A stretch of DNA of 64,000 nt from Caldifarciminota bacterium UBA5631. Its GTDB lineage: Bacteria > Hydrothermota > Hydrothermia > UBA1063. The notes beneath the pieces are model-generated. The model was not told where the DNA came from. It saw only the letters and a program-made list of their open reading frames with translations, and ran no database searches. Location: assembly GCA_002421425.1 (NCBI GenBank), contig DIJZ01000011.1, forward strand, positions 1 through 64,000, given 5' to 3'. The translations under genes and the position numbers were made by a program. Numbering within the stretch: the first letter of the stretch is position 1; the number at the start of each line of letters is the position of its first letter. Below are positions 17,348-25,779 of this stretch, in pieces.

Positions 17348-17965
17348 TTACTTCTTTTCCTCCTTACGAGTGAAAATTACCTCATCCACCAACCCGTAGT
17401 CTTTTGCCTCATGGGCGGACATGAAAAACTCCCTGTCAGTATCTTTTTCAATTTTCTCGATAGGTTGCCCAGTATGTTTTGCCAGAACATTATTCAACAG
17501 GTCCCTCATTCTCATGATTTCCTCGGCATGGATTTTTATGTCAATTGCCTGTCCTTCCACTCCACCCCATGGCTGATGAATCATAATTCTCGAGTGGGGC
17601 AAAGCATATCTTTTACTTTTTTTACCTGCAGCCAGAAGGACAGCACCCATAGATGCTGCCATTCCCACGCAGATTGTCGCAACATCCGGTTTTATATATT
17701 GCATTGTATCGTATATTGCGAGGCCAGCTGTGACTTCACCACCTGGTGAATTGATGTACAGATTAATATCTCTCTCCGGATTTTCAGCTTCAAGGAACAG
17801 CATCTGAGCAACAACGAGGTTGGCAACATGGCCGTTTATCGGCGAACCAAGGAATATAATTCTATCTTTTAAAAGCCTCGAATAAATATCGTATACTCTT
17901 TCACCTCTGCCTGTAACTTCGATTACATAAGGCACGTACTGATCTATTATTTTCTTGATGTTCAT
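17348..17965 (-). CDS. clpP: ClpP protease subunit with a Ser-His-Glu active site
   Basis: The 205-residue serine peptidase forms the ClpXP barrel. Ser105 (GMAASMGA) and His130 (MIHQP) are in place. The third member of the triad, normally Asp in a TDRDxFM-type motif, is Glu179 here (TDREFFMS). The spacing Ser+25 to His and His+49 matches the E. coli numbering, so this is the catalytic position. The codon is GAG. The gene overlaps tig by four bases. Confidence 0.97.
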   Translation of the reverse strand: MNIKKIIDQYVPYVIEVTGRGERVYDIYSRLLKDRIIFLGSPINGHVANLVVAQMLFLEAENPERDINLYINSPGGEVTAGLAIYDTMQYIKPDVATICVGMAASMGAVLLAAGKKSKRYALPHSRIMIHQPWGGVEGQAIDIKIHAEEIMRMRDLLNNVLAKHTGQPIEKIEKDTDREFFMSAHEAKDYGLVDEVIFTRKEEKK

Positions 17966-19179
17966 TCTATTATGACCTCCACTTTGATTGAATTCTTCAA
18001 AAGTTCAAGGGCTTTATTTCTAAGGATTTCATCGACAATTCCTTCCATAAGCCCCCTCTTCTCAAGCTCTTTTCTGTAGTTTTTAGGATCCATTCTGTAG
18101 ATTTTGGCCTTTTCTTCAATGGACTTTATAATCTCTTCCTCGGAGGCAGTTAAACCTTGTTGTTCTACATAGTTCTTAAGGATAATTTCCTTTTTAACTA
18201 TATCTTCTGCAACTTTCTCAAAGGATTTTCTTATTTCCTGATCTTTTGGATCGTATCGGAAGCTCTGCGCAATTCGGGTTATTTTTTCTTCAACTAAAGA
18301 GCGCGGAAGTTCGAATTGAATCCTGTTGTAGATTTCATCGATCATTTGCCATTCGAGATGATCTTCTGACGCCTTCTCGTTCTGTTTTATAAGGTATTCC
18401 CTGATTTGTTCCTTCATCTTTTCGAGACTTTCATACCCAAGTTTTTTCGCGAAATCATCGTTAAGTTCAGGGAGAGAAAGCTCGGCTACATCTTTGATTC
18501 GGTACACTATTTTTACTGGTTTGTTCTTCTCCTCATCGAGAATCTCAAGTTCAACGGTTTCTCCCTTCCGTTTATTAAGAAATTTCTCAATGACATCGGG
18601 GTTTATGGTTTCAGAAGAGACCTGAATTGTAAGATTCTGCTTTTTCTTAGTAGTTCTTCCATTTTCAACCTCTTCGTAATCAACGATAATGTAGTCTCCT
18701 TCTCTACTTTCCCTCTCCACGGGCTCTAGTTTACCTAGTTTTTTCTGATATTTTTCAATCTCGTCATCTACATCAATTTCAGAAACTCTTTTGATCTTCT
18801 TCTCAAGCTTTATGGCACCTAAATTAGGAAATACGAACGTAGGGATTGCTTCATACTCTACTGTGACTGTTATACTTTCGCTGTCATCCTTTCTCTCTTT
18901 GATGTAAATTTCAGATACGATGTCCTCTTTTCTTGCTTTGATTTCTTCATAAATCTTATGTTTGATGGCTTCATCCTGGGCATCTTCCAGTATTTCTTTC
19001 TCGAAGGCGTTCTTAATGAGTTCAATTGGCGCTTTTCCTGGTCTGAAGCCCTGAATTTTCGCTTTTCTTTGATACTCTAATGCGACCTTTTCGAGTTGTT
19101 CTTCAATTTCATCGTTCGAAACCGTCACTGTAAGTTCCCTTATGGATTTTGGATTTACGTTCCCTATTAGTTTAGTCAT
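17962..19179 (-). CDS. tig: Trigger factor
   Basis: This 405-residue chaperone has the ribosome-docking signature GFRPGKAP in its N-terminal domain, a middle FKBP-like segment (about 145-235) and a helical C-terminal arm. It binds nascent chains at the ribosome exit tunnel. It is the first gene of the operon, with ACGGAGG just before the ATG and the promoter at 19206-19234. A tig-clpP-clpX order is widely conserved. Confidence 0.95.
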   Translation of the reverse strand: MTKLIGNVNPKSIRELTVTVSNDEIEEQLEKVALEYQRKAKIQGFRPGKAPIELIKNAFEKEILEDAQDEAIKHKIYEEIKARKEDIVSEIYIKERKDDSESITVTVEYEAIPTFVFPNLGAIKLEKKIKRVSEIDVDDEIEKYQKKLGKLEPVERESREGDYIIVDYEEVENGRTTKKKQNLTIQVSSETINPDVIEKFLNKRKGETVELEILDEEKNKPVKIVYRIKDVAELSLPELNDDFAKKLGYESLEKMKEQIREYLIKQNEKASEDHLEWQMIDEIYNRIQFELPRSLVEEKITRIAQSFRYDPKDQEIRKSFEKVAEDIVKKEIILKNYVEQQGLTASEEEIIKSIEEKAKIYRMDPKNYRKELEKRGLMEGIVDEILRNKALELLKNSIKVEVIIE

Positions 19180-19205
19180 AAAACCTCCGTTTCGTATTAT
19201 AAGTA

Positions 19206-19234
19206 ATTATAGTTCAAAAACCTTGAAAAGTAAA
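19206..19234 (-). promoter_or_regulatory. Promoter of the tig-clpP-clpX-lon-hflX operon
   Basis: On the minus strand TTTACT (19234-19229) and TATAAT (19211-19206) are 17 bases apart. A second TATAAT lies ten bases closer to the gene (19201-19196) without a matching -35. No CIRCE or other heat-shock operator is seen in this 72-base gap. Confidence 0.5.
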
Positions 19235-19251
19235 GGAAAATGAAGAATTCC

Positions 19252-20628
19252 TTAATGCAGCATCAGCGTTGCGATGCTGAGGTAGATGCCTGTTCCGATA
19301 ATGTCCGCAAGGGTTGTAATTAGCGGTGTACTGGCAGATGCTGGATCTTTCTTAATTTTTACAAAAATGAAAGGCAACGAGAGGCCGAGAACGGAGCCAA
19401 CTATCACATTTACAAGCATTGCAATCACAACAACTCTGGCAACCTGCGGTCCCCCGCGAAGGAATCCCATTAACGATATTCCAAGAGCCATCGTGGCTCC
19501 AAGTAGACCTGCAACGAGAAACTCTTTCATAAAAAGGAAAAGCCAGTCTTTTGGTTTCACTGTTCCAAGAGCGAGGGCTCTAATAAGAAGTGTTGCAGCC
19601 TGTGAGCCCGCGTTTCCTGCAGTATCAACCAGTACCGGTAAGAAGCTTACAAGAACGACATATTTTGCGATCATATCCTGAAAACCCTGTATAATTCCGC
19701 CGACTATTAGGTCCATTAGCAAGAGAGCTATAAGCCAGGTAACTCTGCTTTGATATATCTTCCGAACTGGAACCTCTTTGAGATGAGTTAAGAATTCGGC
19801 ACCAACGACGTCAGGACTGACTGCTGAAATCTTTGCAAGGTCTTCAGTTTGTTCCTCGTCGAGTACGTCGATCATGTCATCGATGGTCACAATTCCAAGA
19901 AGAATCTTATCTCGGTCTACTACTGGAAGGACGTTCAAATTGTACTTTTTCATGAGTTTCACTGCCTCTTCCTGGTCCGTGTACGCTTCTACAAATACCA
20001 CCTGGCCATCCATCAGGGTCTCTATTCTTTCCTCAAAGTCTGCGAAGATTATATCCTTAAGGTAAATGTCATCAACTAGGTGCAAGGAAGTATCCACTAC
20101 ATAGATTATGTCTATAGTCTCTGCATCCTTACCGTTTTTTCTAATGTGCTCAAGGGCCTCTCTGCAAGTCCAGTGCGAACGGACGGCCACGTAATACGGT
20201 GTCATTAATCTTCCCACCGTGTTCTCGGGGTATCCGAGAAGTTTCAGGGTGTGTTTTCGTTCTTCTGTGGAAAGCATAGGCAGGAGCTTTTGTACTATCT
20301 GTCCAGGAAGTTCCTCGAACAGGCTTGCTCTGTCGTCGGGTTCAAGTTCTTCAATGATATTTCTTAACTCTTCGTCTCCCATCTTTTTCAAAAGTTGTTC
20401 CTGGATTTCGAAATCGAGCTCACTGAAAACTTCGACCTGAACGTCTCTGGGAAGCAATCTGAATATTATAATTCTTTCCTCTTCTTTTAGGGATTGTATT
20501 AAGTATGAAAGGTCCTGAGGAGGCCACTCGGAGAGGGCAATTTTTAGCTCATACCACTTCTTCTGCTCGACATATTCTTCGATGTCGGGTAGTATAAAAT
20601 CTATGAATTCGTTTCTCTCCAGTATCAT
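19252..20628 (-). CDS. mgtE: Magnesium transporter MgtE
   Basis: The 458-residue protein has the cytoplasmic MgtE N domain (helical, LEPDDRASLFEELP), a tandem CBS domain (about 135-260) and five membrane helices in the C-terminal 180 residues. The conserved pore motif DTAGNAGSQAATL is present. MgtE is a Mg2+-gated Mg2+ channel of the inner membrane. It lies upstream of tig on the same strand but has its own strong promoter, with a leader of about 16 bases, too short for a magnesium riboswitch. Confidence 0.95.
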   Translation of the reverse strand: MILERNEFIDFILPDIEEYVEQKKWYELKIALSEWPPQDLSYLIQSLKEEERIIIFRLLPRDVQVEVFSELDFEIQEQLLKKMGDEELRNIIEELEPDDRASLFEELPGQIVQKLLPMLSTEERKHTLKLLGYPENTVGRLMTPYYVAVRSHWTCREALEHIRKNGKDAETIDIIYVVDTSLHLVDDIYLKDIIFADFEERIETLMDGQVVFVEAYTDQEEAVKLMKKYNLNVLPVVDRDKILLGIVTIDDMIDVLDEEQTEDLAKISAVSPDVVGAEFLTHLKEVPVRKIYQSRVTWLIALLLMDLIVGGIIQGFQDMIAKYVVLVSFLPVLVDTAGNAGSQAATLLIRALALGTVKPKDWLFLFMKEFLVAGLLGATMALGISLMGFLRGGPQVARVVVIAMLVNVIVGSVLGLSLPFIFVKIKKDPASASTPLITTLADIIGTGIYLSIATLMLH

Positions 20629-20650
20629 CCATAAGCCCTTGTTAGTGATA

Positions 20651-20679
20651 ATTATAATTTAAACTGTATCTAAGTTCAA
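20651..20679 (-). promoter_or_regulatory. Promoter of mgtE
   Basis: On the minus strand TTGAAC (20679-20674) and TATAAT (20656-20651) are 17 bases apart. It is divergent from the energy-operon promoter at 20701-20729; the two -35 boxes are about 21 bases apart, so a regulator bound between them could affect both. Confidence 0.7.
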
Positions 20680-20700
20680 ATCCTACTAACCTTGTATGGG

Positions 20701-20729
20701 TTGAAGGTTTAAGGCTGTTGCCTTAAAAT
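20701..20729 (+). promoter_or_regulatory. Likely promoter of the hydrogenase/formate dehydrogenase operon
   Basis: TTGAAG (20701-20706) and TAAAAT (20724-20729) are 17 bases apart. The expected transcription start is near 20736, only about six bases before the ATG at 20742, and no Shine-Dalgarno site fits in that leader. Confidence 0.55.
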
Positions 20730-20741
20730 ATTTGCAAACCT

Positions 20742-21134
20742 ATGAAAATAAAGGAAATAGCGGAAAAAATAGAAGGCAAGGTCATTACAGGCGAAGACAG
20801 GTTAGATGAGGTAGTTGAGAAAGGTTTCGCTGCCGATCTTCTTTCCGACGTTCTTGCGCTTACTGAAGAGAGTTCCTGTCTCATTACGGGAATAACAGGT
20901 CCTCAGGTGATCAGGGTTGCTGAAGTCCTTAATATTCCGCTGATCATAATTGCTCGAGGTAAACAACCGTCAAAAGCACTCGTGGAATCCGCACGAGCGG
21001 CAGGTATTCCGGTAATTCTTACAAATAAAACCGTTTTTGAGACTTGCGGAATTCTTTATTCTAATGGTATGAAACCATGCAAAATAAAGATATTCCATGG
21101 CGTTGCTGATGAGTCTTCCTCTTTCGTGGACTGA
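20742..21134 (+). CDS. DRTGG-domain protein, first gene of the energy operon
   Basis: The 130-residue protein is a single DRTGG domain (pattern GFAADLLSDVLAL ... AEVLNIPLIIIARG ... AGIPVILTNKTVFETCGILYSNG). The domain is known from phosphotransacetylase N-termini and from small proteins next to [FeFe] hydrogenase genes; its ligand is not established. It heads the operon with a nearly leaderless start and is a paralogue of the protein at 21573-21926. Confidence 0.8.
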   Translation: MKIKEIAEKIEGKVITGEDRLDEVVEKGFAADLLSDVLALTEESSCLITGITGPQVIRVAEVLNIPLIIIARGKQPSKALVESARAAGIPVILTNKTVFETCGILYSNGMKPCKIKIFHGVADESSSFVD

Positions 21135-21139
21135 TACCG

Positions 21140-21586
21140 ATGTGGGAAGAGAAGTTCAGACTGGTTTACAGGGTAAAACCCATGGATCTGGCAAGTGCAG
21201 GCTCTGCATCATCCCAGATCAAGGTTGAACTCCAAAGAAACGGAATTGAGGAAGATGTGGTCAGGAAGGTTGGCATCATTTGCTTTGAGGCTGAAATGAA
21301 TATGATTCTGTACTCGACAGGTGGTAAATTGAAGGTTGAAGTCTGGCCGGACAGGATTGAGATTTTGGCGGAGGATGACGGCCCAGGAATTGAGGACCTT
21401 CAAAAGGCGATGGAGCCTGGCTATTCCACCGCACCCCCATGGGCACAGGATTACGGTTTTGGAGCCGGCATGGGGTTCCCAAATATGAAACAGAATTCTG
21501 ATGTTTTTGATGTAGAAACTAAACCGGGTGAAGGGACAAGAATCCACTCGGTGGTTTACAGGAGTAAAGATAATGAAACTCCATAA
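21140..21586 (+). CDS. RsbT/anti-sigma-like GHKL ATPase-domain protein
   Basis: This 148-residue protein is a lone GHKL ATP-binding domain: N box FEAEMNMI, G1 box EDDGPGIED and G2 box GFGAGMGFPNMK. It has no dimerisation helix or phospho-acceptor His, so it resembles RsbW/RsbT-type serine kinases more than a sensor kinase. It sits between the two DRTGG genes and overlaps the second by 14 bases. A switch role controlling the hydrogenase operon or complex is plausible but unproven. Confidence 0.8.
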   Translation: MWEEKFRLVYRVKPMDLASAGSASSQIKVELQRNGIEEDVVRKVGIICFEAEMNMILYSTGGKLKVEVWPDRIEILAEDDGPGIEDLQKAMEPGYSTAPPWAQDYGFGAGMGFPNMKQNSDVFDVETKPGEGTRIHSVVYRSKDNETP

Positions 21587-21926
21587 TATTGTTGAAGCAA
21601 TAGGTCTGAAAGTTTTTAACCCTGGCGTTCCGAATTACGGAAATATTGAAATTAGCGGAGGTTATGCTTCTGATCTGCTATCTGACGTAATTGCAGGACT
21701 ATCCAAGGGTGATATTTGGATCACCATTCAGAGGCATCTGAATATCATTGCTGTTGCAAAACTGAAAGATGCTGGTGCCATTCTGATTGCAAAGGGTCTT
21801 GAACCTGATAAAAATGTCATTGAAAAGGCTACTGAAGAGGGGGTCATACTTCTCGGAACAAATCTAACAACCTTTGAGGCTGCTGGTAAACTTTACAACC
21901 TTTTGAAATACGGTGAAGTTAGATAA
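21573..21926 (+). CDS. Second DRTGG-domain protein
   Basis: The start is the ATG at 21573 after AGGAG. The 117-residue product has the same fold pattern as the first DRTGG protein (GYASDLLSDVIAG, AILIAKG, GVILLGTNLTTFEAAGKLYNLL). The C-terminal cysteines of the first copy are absent. Tandem DRTGG proteins around a GHKL protein and next to a PHP protein are a recurring companion set of multimeric [FeFe] hydrogenases in anaerobes, as I recall. Confidence 0.78.
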   Translation: MKLHNIVEAIGLKVFNPGVPNYGNIEISGGYASDLLSDVIAGLSKGDIWITIQRHLNIIAVAKLKDAGAILIAKGLEPDKNVIEKATEEGVILLGTNLTTFEAAGKLYNLLKYGEVR

Positions 21927-21930
21927 GTTC

Positions 21931-22677
21931 ATGGCGGATTTGCACATTCATTCAACTTTATCCCCGTGTGGGAGCCTGGAGATGTCGCCTCGAAAAATTG
22001 TGCAAAAAGCCCTCGAAAAAGGGTTGAATCTTATTGCCATCACTGACCATAATTCATATCAGAACACTTACTATGCTGCAAAGATTGCTGCAGATTATGG
22101 AGTAAAATTTCTTTTTGGAATCGAAGTCCAGACAGCAGAAGAAGTTCACTTGCTCGGTTTATTTGATTCTTATGAAGACGTAATGAGCTTTGGGAAAATC
22201 ATTTATAATAACCTCCCGAATGTGCCGAACAATCCAGACTACTTTGGTGATCAGGTAGTGGTAAATGAGGAAGACGAGATTGTTCAAATAGAGCCCAGAT
22301 TACTCTTGAATTCCGCGACTCTCAGCTTAAGTGAAGTAGTTAATTTGATAAGTATGCACCATGGATTAAGCATACTTTCTCATGTTAATGCGAATCAGTT
22401 CAGCGTGATTTCACAGCTTGGCTTTATTCCAGAGGATTTGGCCTTTGATGCCATTGAGGTTACCTGCGACAGTGAACAGGAAACAGTATCCGGAATAGAA
22501 GGTATACAGAAACATCCAGTTGTCACTTTTTCCGATTCTCATTATCCATCGGAGATAGGAAGAGGTTACACTGTGTTTTTTGTTGAAGAACCTACTGTTT
22601 CTGAGATTAAGAAGGCCCTCAAAGGAGAAGAAGGCCGTTATTACGAAGTTTTTGGAGAAAAAGGGAGGATAGTATGA
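21931..22677 (+). CDS. PHP-domain phosphoesterase
   Basis: The protein of about 248 residues is of the PHP family: ADLHIHSTLSPCG (metal-binding HxH), AITDHNS, GIEVQT, LSHVNA and FSDSH supply the metal ligands. Such proteins hydrolyse phosphate esters or nucleotides; the substrate here is unknown. ATG at 21931 is preferred because family members begin close to the HxH motif; GTG at 21913 would overlap the DRTGG gene. Its stop overlaps the nuoE start in ATGA. Confidence 0.82.
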   Translation: MADLHIHSTLSPCGSLEMSPRKIVQKALEKGLNLIAITDHNSYQNTYYAAKIAADYGVKFLFGIEVQTAEEVHLLGLFDSYEDVMSFGKIIYNNLPNVPNNPDYFGDQVVVNEEDEIVQIEPRLLLNSATLSLSEVVNLISMHHGLSILSHVNANQFSVISQLGFIPEDLAFDAIEVTCDSEQETVSGIEGIQKHPVVTFSDSHYPSEIGRGYTVFFVEEPTVSEIKKALKGEEGRYYEVFGEKGRIV

Positions 22678-23189
22678 AACTTCATATTCCAGTTGAAAAT
22701 CCGCAATATCAGATGCTCAAAAGAGATATTGCAAGATACAGGAGAAAACCTGGTCCCCTAATTCAGGTGCTTCACAGGGCTCAGGAAATTTTTGGCTACC
22801 TTCCGCCTGAGGTACAGTATTTTGTTGCCCAGGAACTGAATGTCCCTGTTTCCCAGGTTTATGGTGTGGTAACCTTTTACAACTTCTTCCGAACAGAACC
22901 TGTTGCAAAACACGTGATAAATGTGTGTATGGGTACCGCATGCCATGTTAAAGGAGCTGAGGGTATAGTTAAGGCTATCTCGGAAGAACTTGGAATCAAG
23001 GTTGGGGAAACTACAAAGGACAAGTTCTTCACTCTTTCAACTGCTCGTTGCTTTGGAGCATGTGGACTTGCCCCTGTGATTATGATTAACGAAGATGTCT
23101 TTGGAAAGCTTACTCCGGAGAAAGTGAAGGACGTCATCAGAGAATATAGAGAAGAGAAGCAAAGAGAAGAAAGAGAGGGGAATAATTAG
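22674..23189 (+). CDS. nuoE: NuoE/HndA-like [2Fe-2S] subunit of the bifurcating hydrogenase (copy 1)
   Basis: The 171-residue thioredoxin-like [2Fe-2S] protein has a helical N-terminus (HRAQEIFGYLPPEVQ) and cluster ligands in VCMGTACHVKG and CFGACGLAP. It corresponds to the 24-kDa subunit of complex I and to the gamma subunit of trimeric or tetrameric [FeFe] hydrogenases, passing electrons between NuoF and other clusters. GGGAGG precedes the ATG at 22674. A second copy lies at 25780-26241. Confidence 0.93.
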   Translation: MKLHIPVENPQYQMLKRDIARYRRKPGPLIQVLHRAQEIFGYLPPEVQYFVAQELNVPVSQVYGVVTFYNFFRTEPVAKHVINVCMGTACHVKGAEGIVKAISEELGIKVGETTKDKFFTLSTARCFGACGLAPVIMINEDVFGKLTPEKVKDVIREYREEKQREEREGNN

Positions 23190-23190
23190 G

Positions 23191-23742
23191 GTGCTGGCAG
23201 AGCTCTCCATGCACATAATTGACATTGTTCAGAACTCGATCTCGGCAGGCGCACATTTGATTGCGGTTAATATTTTGGATGACAAAGAGAAAGATATTAT
23301 CGTTATCGAGGTAAAAGATGATGGAAGTGGTATGGACGCAGATCTAATTAAGAGAGTTCAGGACCCATTTTACACCACTAAATCTCACAAGAAGGTTGGA
23401 CTCGGAATCCCGCTCTTCAAGCAGACCGCCGAACATTGTGATGGCAGTTTTGAGATAACTAGTGAACCTGGGAAGGGAACTTCAATAAGGGCCACTTTTA
23501 AAAGGTCCCACGTTGATCTTCCCCCTATGGGGAATTTAAAGGATACCATCTTGACCTTAGTTGTTGGAGAGCCTTCGGTGGACTTTGTTTTTAATATTAG
23601 CTTTGATGGAAACCATTTGTTTCTTGATACGAGAGAAATAAAAGAAGAACTTCAGGATGTGCCCATAAATCACCCTGAAGTAATAAAATTTTTAAGGGAA
23701 TACCTTGAAGAAAACCTGAAAACAATGGAGGTTGCATCATGA
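23191..23742 (+). CDS. GHKL ATPase-domain protein with C-terminal extension
   Basis: The protein starts with GTG at 23191. It has the GHKL boxes: NSISAGAHLI (N box region), VKDDGSGM (G1), FYTTKSHKKVGLGIPLFKQ (G2) and GKGTSIRATF. About 70 residues of unrecognised sequence follow. There is no His-containing dimerisation domain or receiver partner, so it is not an ordinary two-component kinase. Proteins of this type often sit between nuoE and hndB in hydrogenase operons of anaerobes. Its job is unknown. Confidence 0.8.
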   Translation: MLAELSMHIIDIVQNSISAGAHLIAVNILDDKEKDIIVIEVKDDGSGMDADLIKRVQDPFYTTKSHKKVGLGIPLFKQTAEHCDGSFEITSEPGKGTSIRATFKRSHVDLPPMGNLKDTILTLVVGEPSVDFVFNISFDGNHLFLDTREIKEELQDVPINHPEVIKFLREYLEENLKTMEVAS

Positions 23743-24104
23743 AGTTAGAAGATTTGAGGAAGATAAGAGAAAAGGCAGAGAGAGAGCTTAAGTTAAGGGA
23801 AGGAAAAGCAAGAGTAAAGATTGTAGTTGGGATGGGAACCAGTGGAATCGCTGCTGGAGCAAGAGAAGTATTGAAGGCATTTCTTGATGAAATTGAAAAG
23901 AGAAATCTGCAGGATGTTATGGTTACTCAGAGTGGCGAGAAGGGTCTCTCGTCTCATGAACCTGTTGCGGAAGTCTGGGAAGAGGGCAAACCTGTTGTGG
24001 TGTATGGGAATCTTACTCCAGAGATTGCAAGAAAAGTTATCGCTGATCACATTGTGAATGGCAATCCTGTTACAGAGTATGTTATTGAGGTCAGGGAGGC
24101 CTAA
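23739..24104 (+). CDS. hndB: HndB-like protein lacking every cluster cysteine
   Basis: The 121-residue protein aligns in pattern with HndB, a thioredoxin-like [2Fe-2S] subunit of NADP-reducing hydrogenases. In the family the motifs read roughly GTCGIAAGA and TGCxGLC; here they are GMGTSGIAAGA (Ser35) and QSGEKGLSSHEP (Glu67, Ser71). The whole protein contains no cysteine, so it cannot hold the cluster. The fold pattern is otherwise well kept, suggesting a structural role. Its start overlaps the preceding gene by four bases and nuoF begins right after its stop. Confidence 0.85.
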   Translation: MKLEDLRKIREKAERELKLREGKARVKIVVGMGTSGIAAGAREVLKAFLDEIEKRNLQDVMVTQSGEKGLSSHEPVAEVWEEGKPVVVYGNLTPEIARKVIADHIVNGNPVTEYVIEVREA

Positions 24105-25769
24105 ATGCCAAAGCGTTTGGATATTCTTGTTTGTTCTGGAGCAGCCTGTATTTCCAATGATAGTACAACAATTAAAAATAAACTACAGGCGGTTCTGAAA
24201 GAAAATAATCTTGAGGAAGAAGTGGCCATCGTGGAGACCGGATGTATGGGACCGTGCGAACTTGGTCCCGTTATGCTGGTTTATCCTGATGGCGTTTTCT
24301 ACATAAGGCTTAAGGAAAAGGATATTGAAGAGATCGTAAAAGAGCACGTAATTAAGGGGCGTCCAGTTAAAAGACTCCAGTGGACTACTCCGGAAGCCAG
24401 AAAGATAGTTGAGGAAAGGAAACAAATCCCCTTCTTCGAAAAGCAGATGAAAATTGTTCTCTCCAACTGCGGAAAGATTGATCCTGAAAATATTGAAGAG
24501 TATATAGCTGTTGGAGGTTATGAAGCTCTTGCAAAAGTATTAACAACAATGACCCCGGAGCAAGTGATTGAAGAAATGATTAACTCTGGTCTGAGGGGTA
24601 GGGGCGGCGCTGGATTTCCTACAGGCTTAAAATGGAAAGCCACAAGAGATGCGGATGGAGATGAGAAGTACATCGTTTGCAATGGTGATGAGGGGGACCC
24701 TGGTGCCTTCATGGATCGGGCAATTCTTGAAGGTGATCCCCATACCGTAATAGAGGGAATGGCTATTGCTGCTTATGCAGTTGGAGCAAAACAGGGATAT
24801 GTCTACGTAAGAGCCGAGTACCCTCTCGCCGTTAAGAGACTTGATAAGGCAATTCAGCAGGCTCGGAAATATGGTGTCCTTGGAAAAAACATCTTTGAAA
24901 CTGGTTTTGATTTCGATATAGACATTAGAATAGGTGCAGGTGCTTTCGTATGCGGAGAGGAGACAGCACTTATCGCTTCTATTGAAGGAAAGCGGGGCCA
25001 GCCAAGACCAAAACCGCCTTTCCCCGCGCAAAAAGGTCTATGGGGTAAACCCACCGTAATAAATAATGTTGAGACCTTTGCCAACGTAAGGCACATCATT
25101 TTGAACGGCTCAAAGTGGTTTGCCAGCATAGGGACGGAGAAGAGTAAGGGAACAAAGGTCTTTGCACTTTCAGGAAAGGTTGAGAACACCGGGCTAGTGG
25201 AAGTCCCCATGGGGATATCCATAAAGGACCTTGTGTTTGAAATTGGTGGTGGAATTCCTGGTGGGAAAGAGTTTAAAGCTGTTCAGGTGGGAGGTCCATC
25301 AGGTGGCTGTGTGCCTGCCGAATATATGGATACTCCAATTGACTACGAGTCCCTGAAAAAACTTGGAACAATAATGGGTTCTGGCGGTGTGATCGTCCTT
25401 GATGAAGACACCTGTATGGTTAATCTCGCGAAGTTCTTCCTCGATTTTACTCAGGAGGAATCCTGTGGTCAATGCGTACCCTGCAGGATTGGACTCAAGC
25501 ATCTCTTCGATATTCTCGACCGAATTACAAAGGGTCAAGGAAGAATGGAAGATCTTGAGACCCTCGAAAAGCTTGGGGAAGAGATCAGAAGGACGTCTCT
25601 CTGCGGTCTTGGGCAGTCGGCCCCAAATCCTGTTCTTTCGACTTTAAGGTATTTTAAAGATGAATATATCGAGCACATTAAGGATAAGAAATGCAGGGCG
25701 GGGGTCTGCCAGTTTGAAACTGTGAAAGAGAAAGAAACCATTGAAGAGAAGTTAAAAGGAATTATTTAA
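24105..25769 (+). CDS. nuoF: NuoF/HndC-like NADH, FMN and Fe-S subunit (copy 1)
   Basis: The 554-residue protein begins with a thioredoxin-like [2Fe-2S] domain (Cys10, Cys15, Cys47, Cys51). The NuoF core follows with the FMN/NADH glycine-rich loop GLRGRGGAGFPTG, GDEGDPGAFMDR, an SLBB segment and the C-terminal [4Fe-4S] motif ESCGQCVPCRIG ... SLCGLGQ. It should oxidise or reduce NAD(P)H at FMN, the likely bifurcation site. The 8Fe ferredoxin tail of Thermotoga-type HydB is absent; only a short end with CRAGVC remains. Confidence 0.93.
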   Translation: MPKRLDILVCSGAACISNDSTTIKNKLQAVLKENNLEEEVAIVETGCMGPCELGPVMLVYPDGVFYIRLKEKDIEEIVKEHVIKGRPVKRLQWTTPEARKIVEERKQIPFFEKQMKIVLSNCGKIDPENIEEYIAVGGYEALAKVLTTMTPEQVIEEMINSGLRGRGGAGFPTGLKWKATRDADGDEKYIVCNGDEGDPGAFMDRAILEGDPHTVIEGMAIAAYAVGAKQGYVYVRAEYPLAVKRLDKAIQQARKYGVLGKNIFETGFDFDIDIRIGAGAFVCGEETALIASIEGKRGQPRPKPPFPAQKGLWGKPTVINNVETFANVRHIILNGSKWFASIGTEKSKGTKVFALSGKVENTGLVEVPMGISIKDLVFEIGGGIPGGKEFKAVQVGGPSGGCVPAEYMDTPIDYESLKKLGTIMGSGGVIVLDEDTCMVNLAKFFLDFTQEESCGQCVPCRIGLKHLFDILDRITKGQGRMEDLETLEKLGEEIRRTSLCGLGQSAPNPVLSTLRYFKDEYIEHIKDKKCRAGVCQFETVKEKETIEEKLKGII

Positions 25770-25779
25770 TGGGGGTGCT

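Noticed and set aside
20629..20741. Magnesium riboswitch upstream of mgtE
   Set aside because: The predicted leader is only about 16 bases, and the 113-base gap is filled by two divergent promoters.
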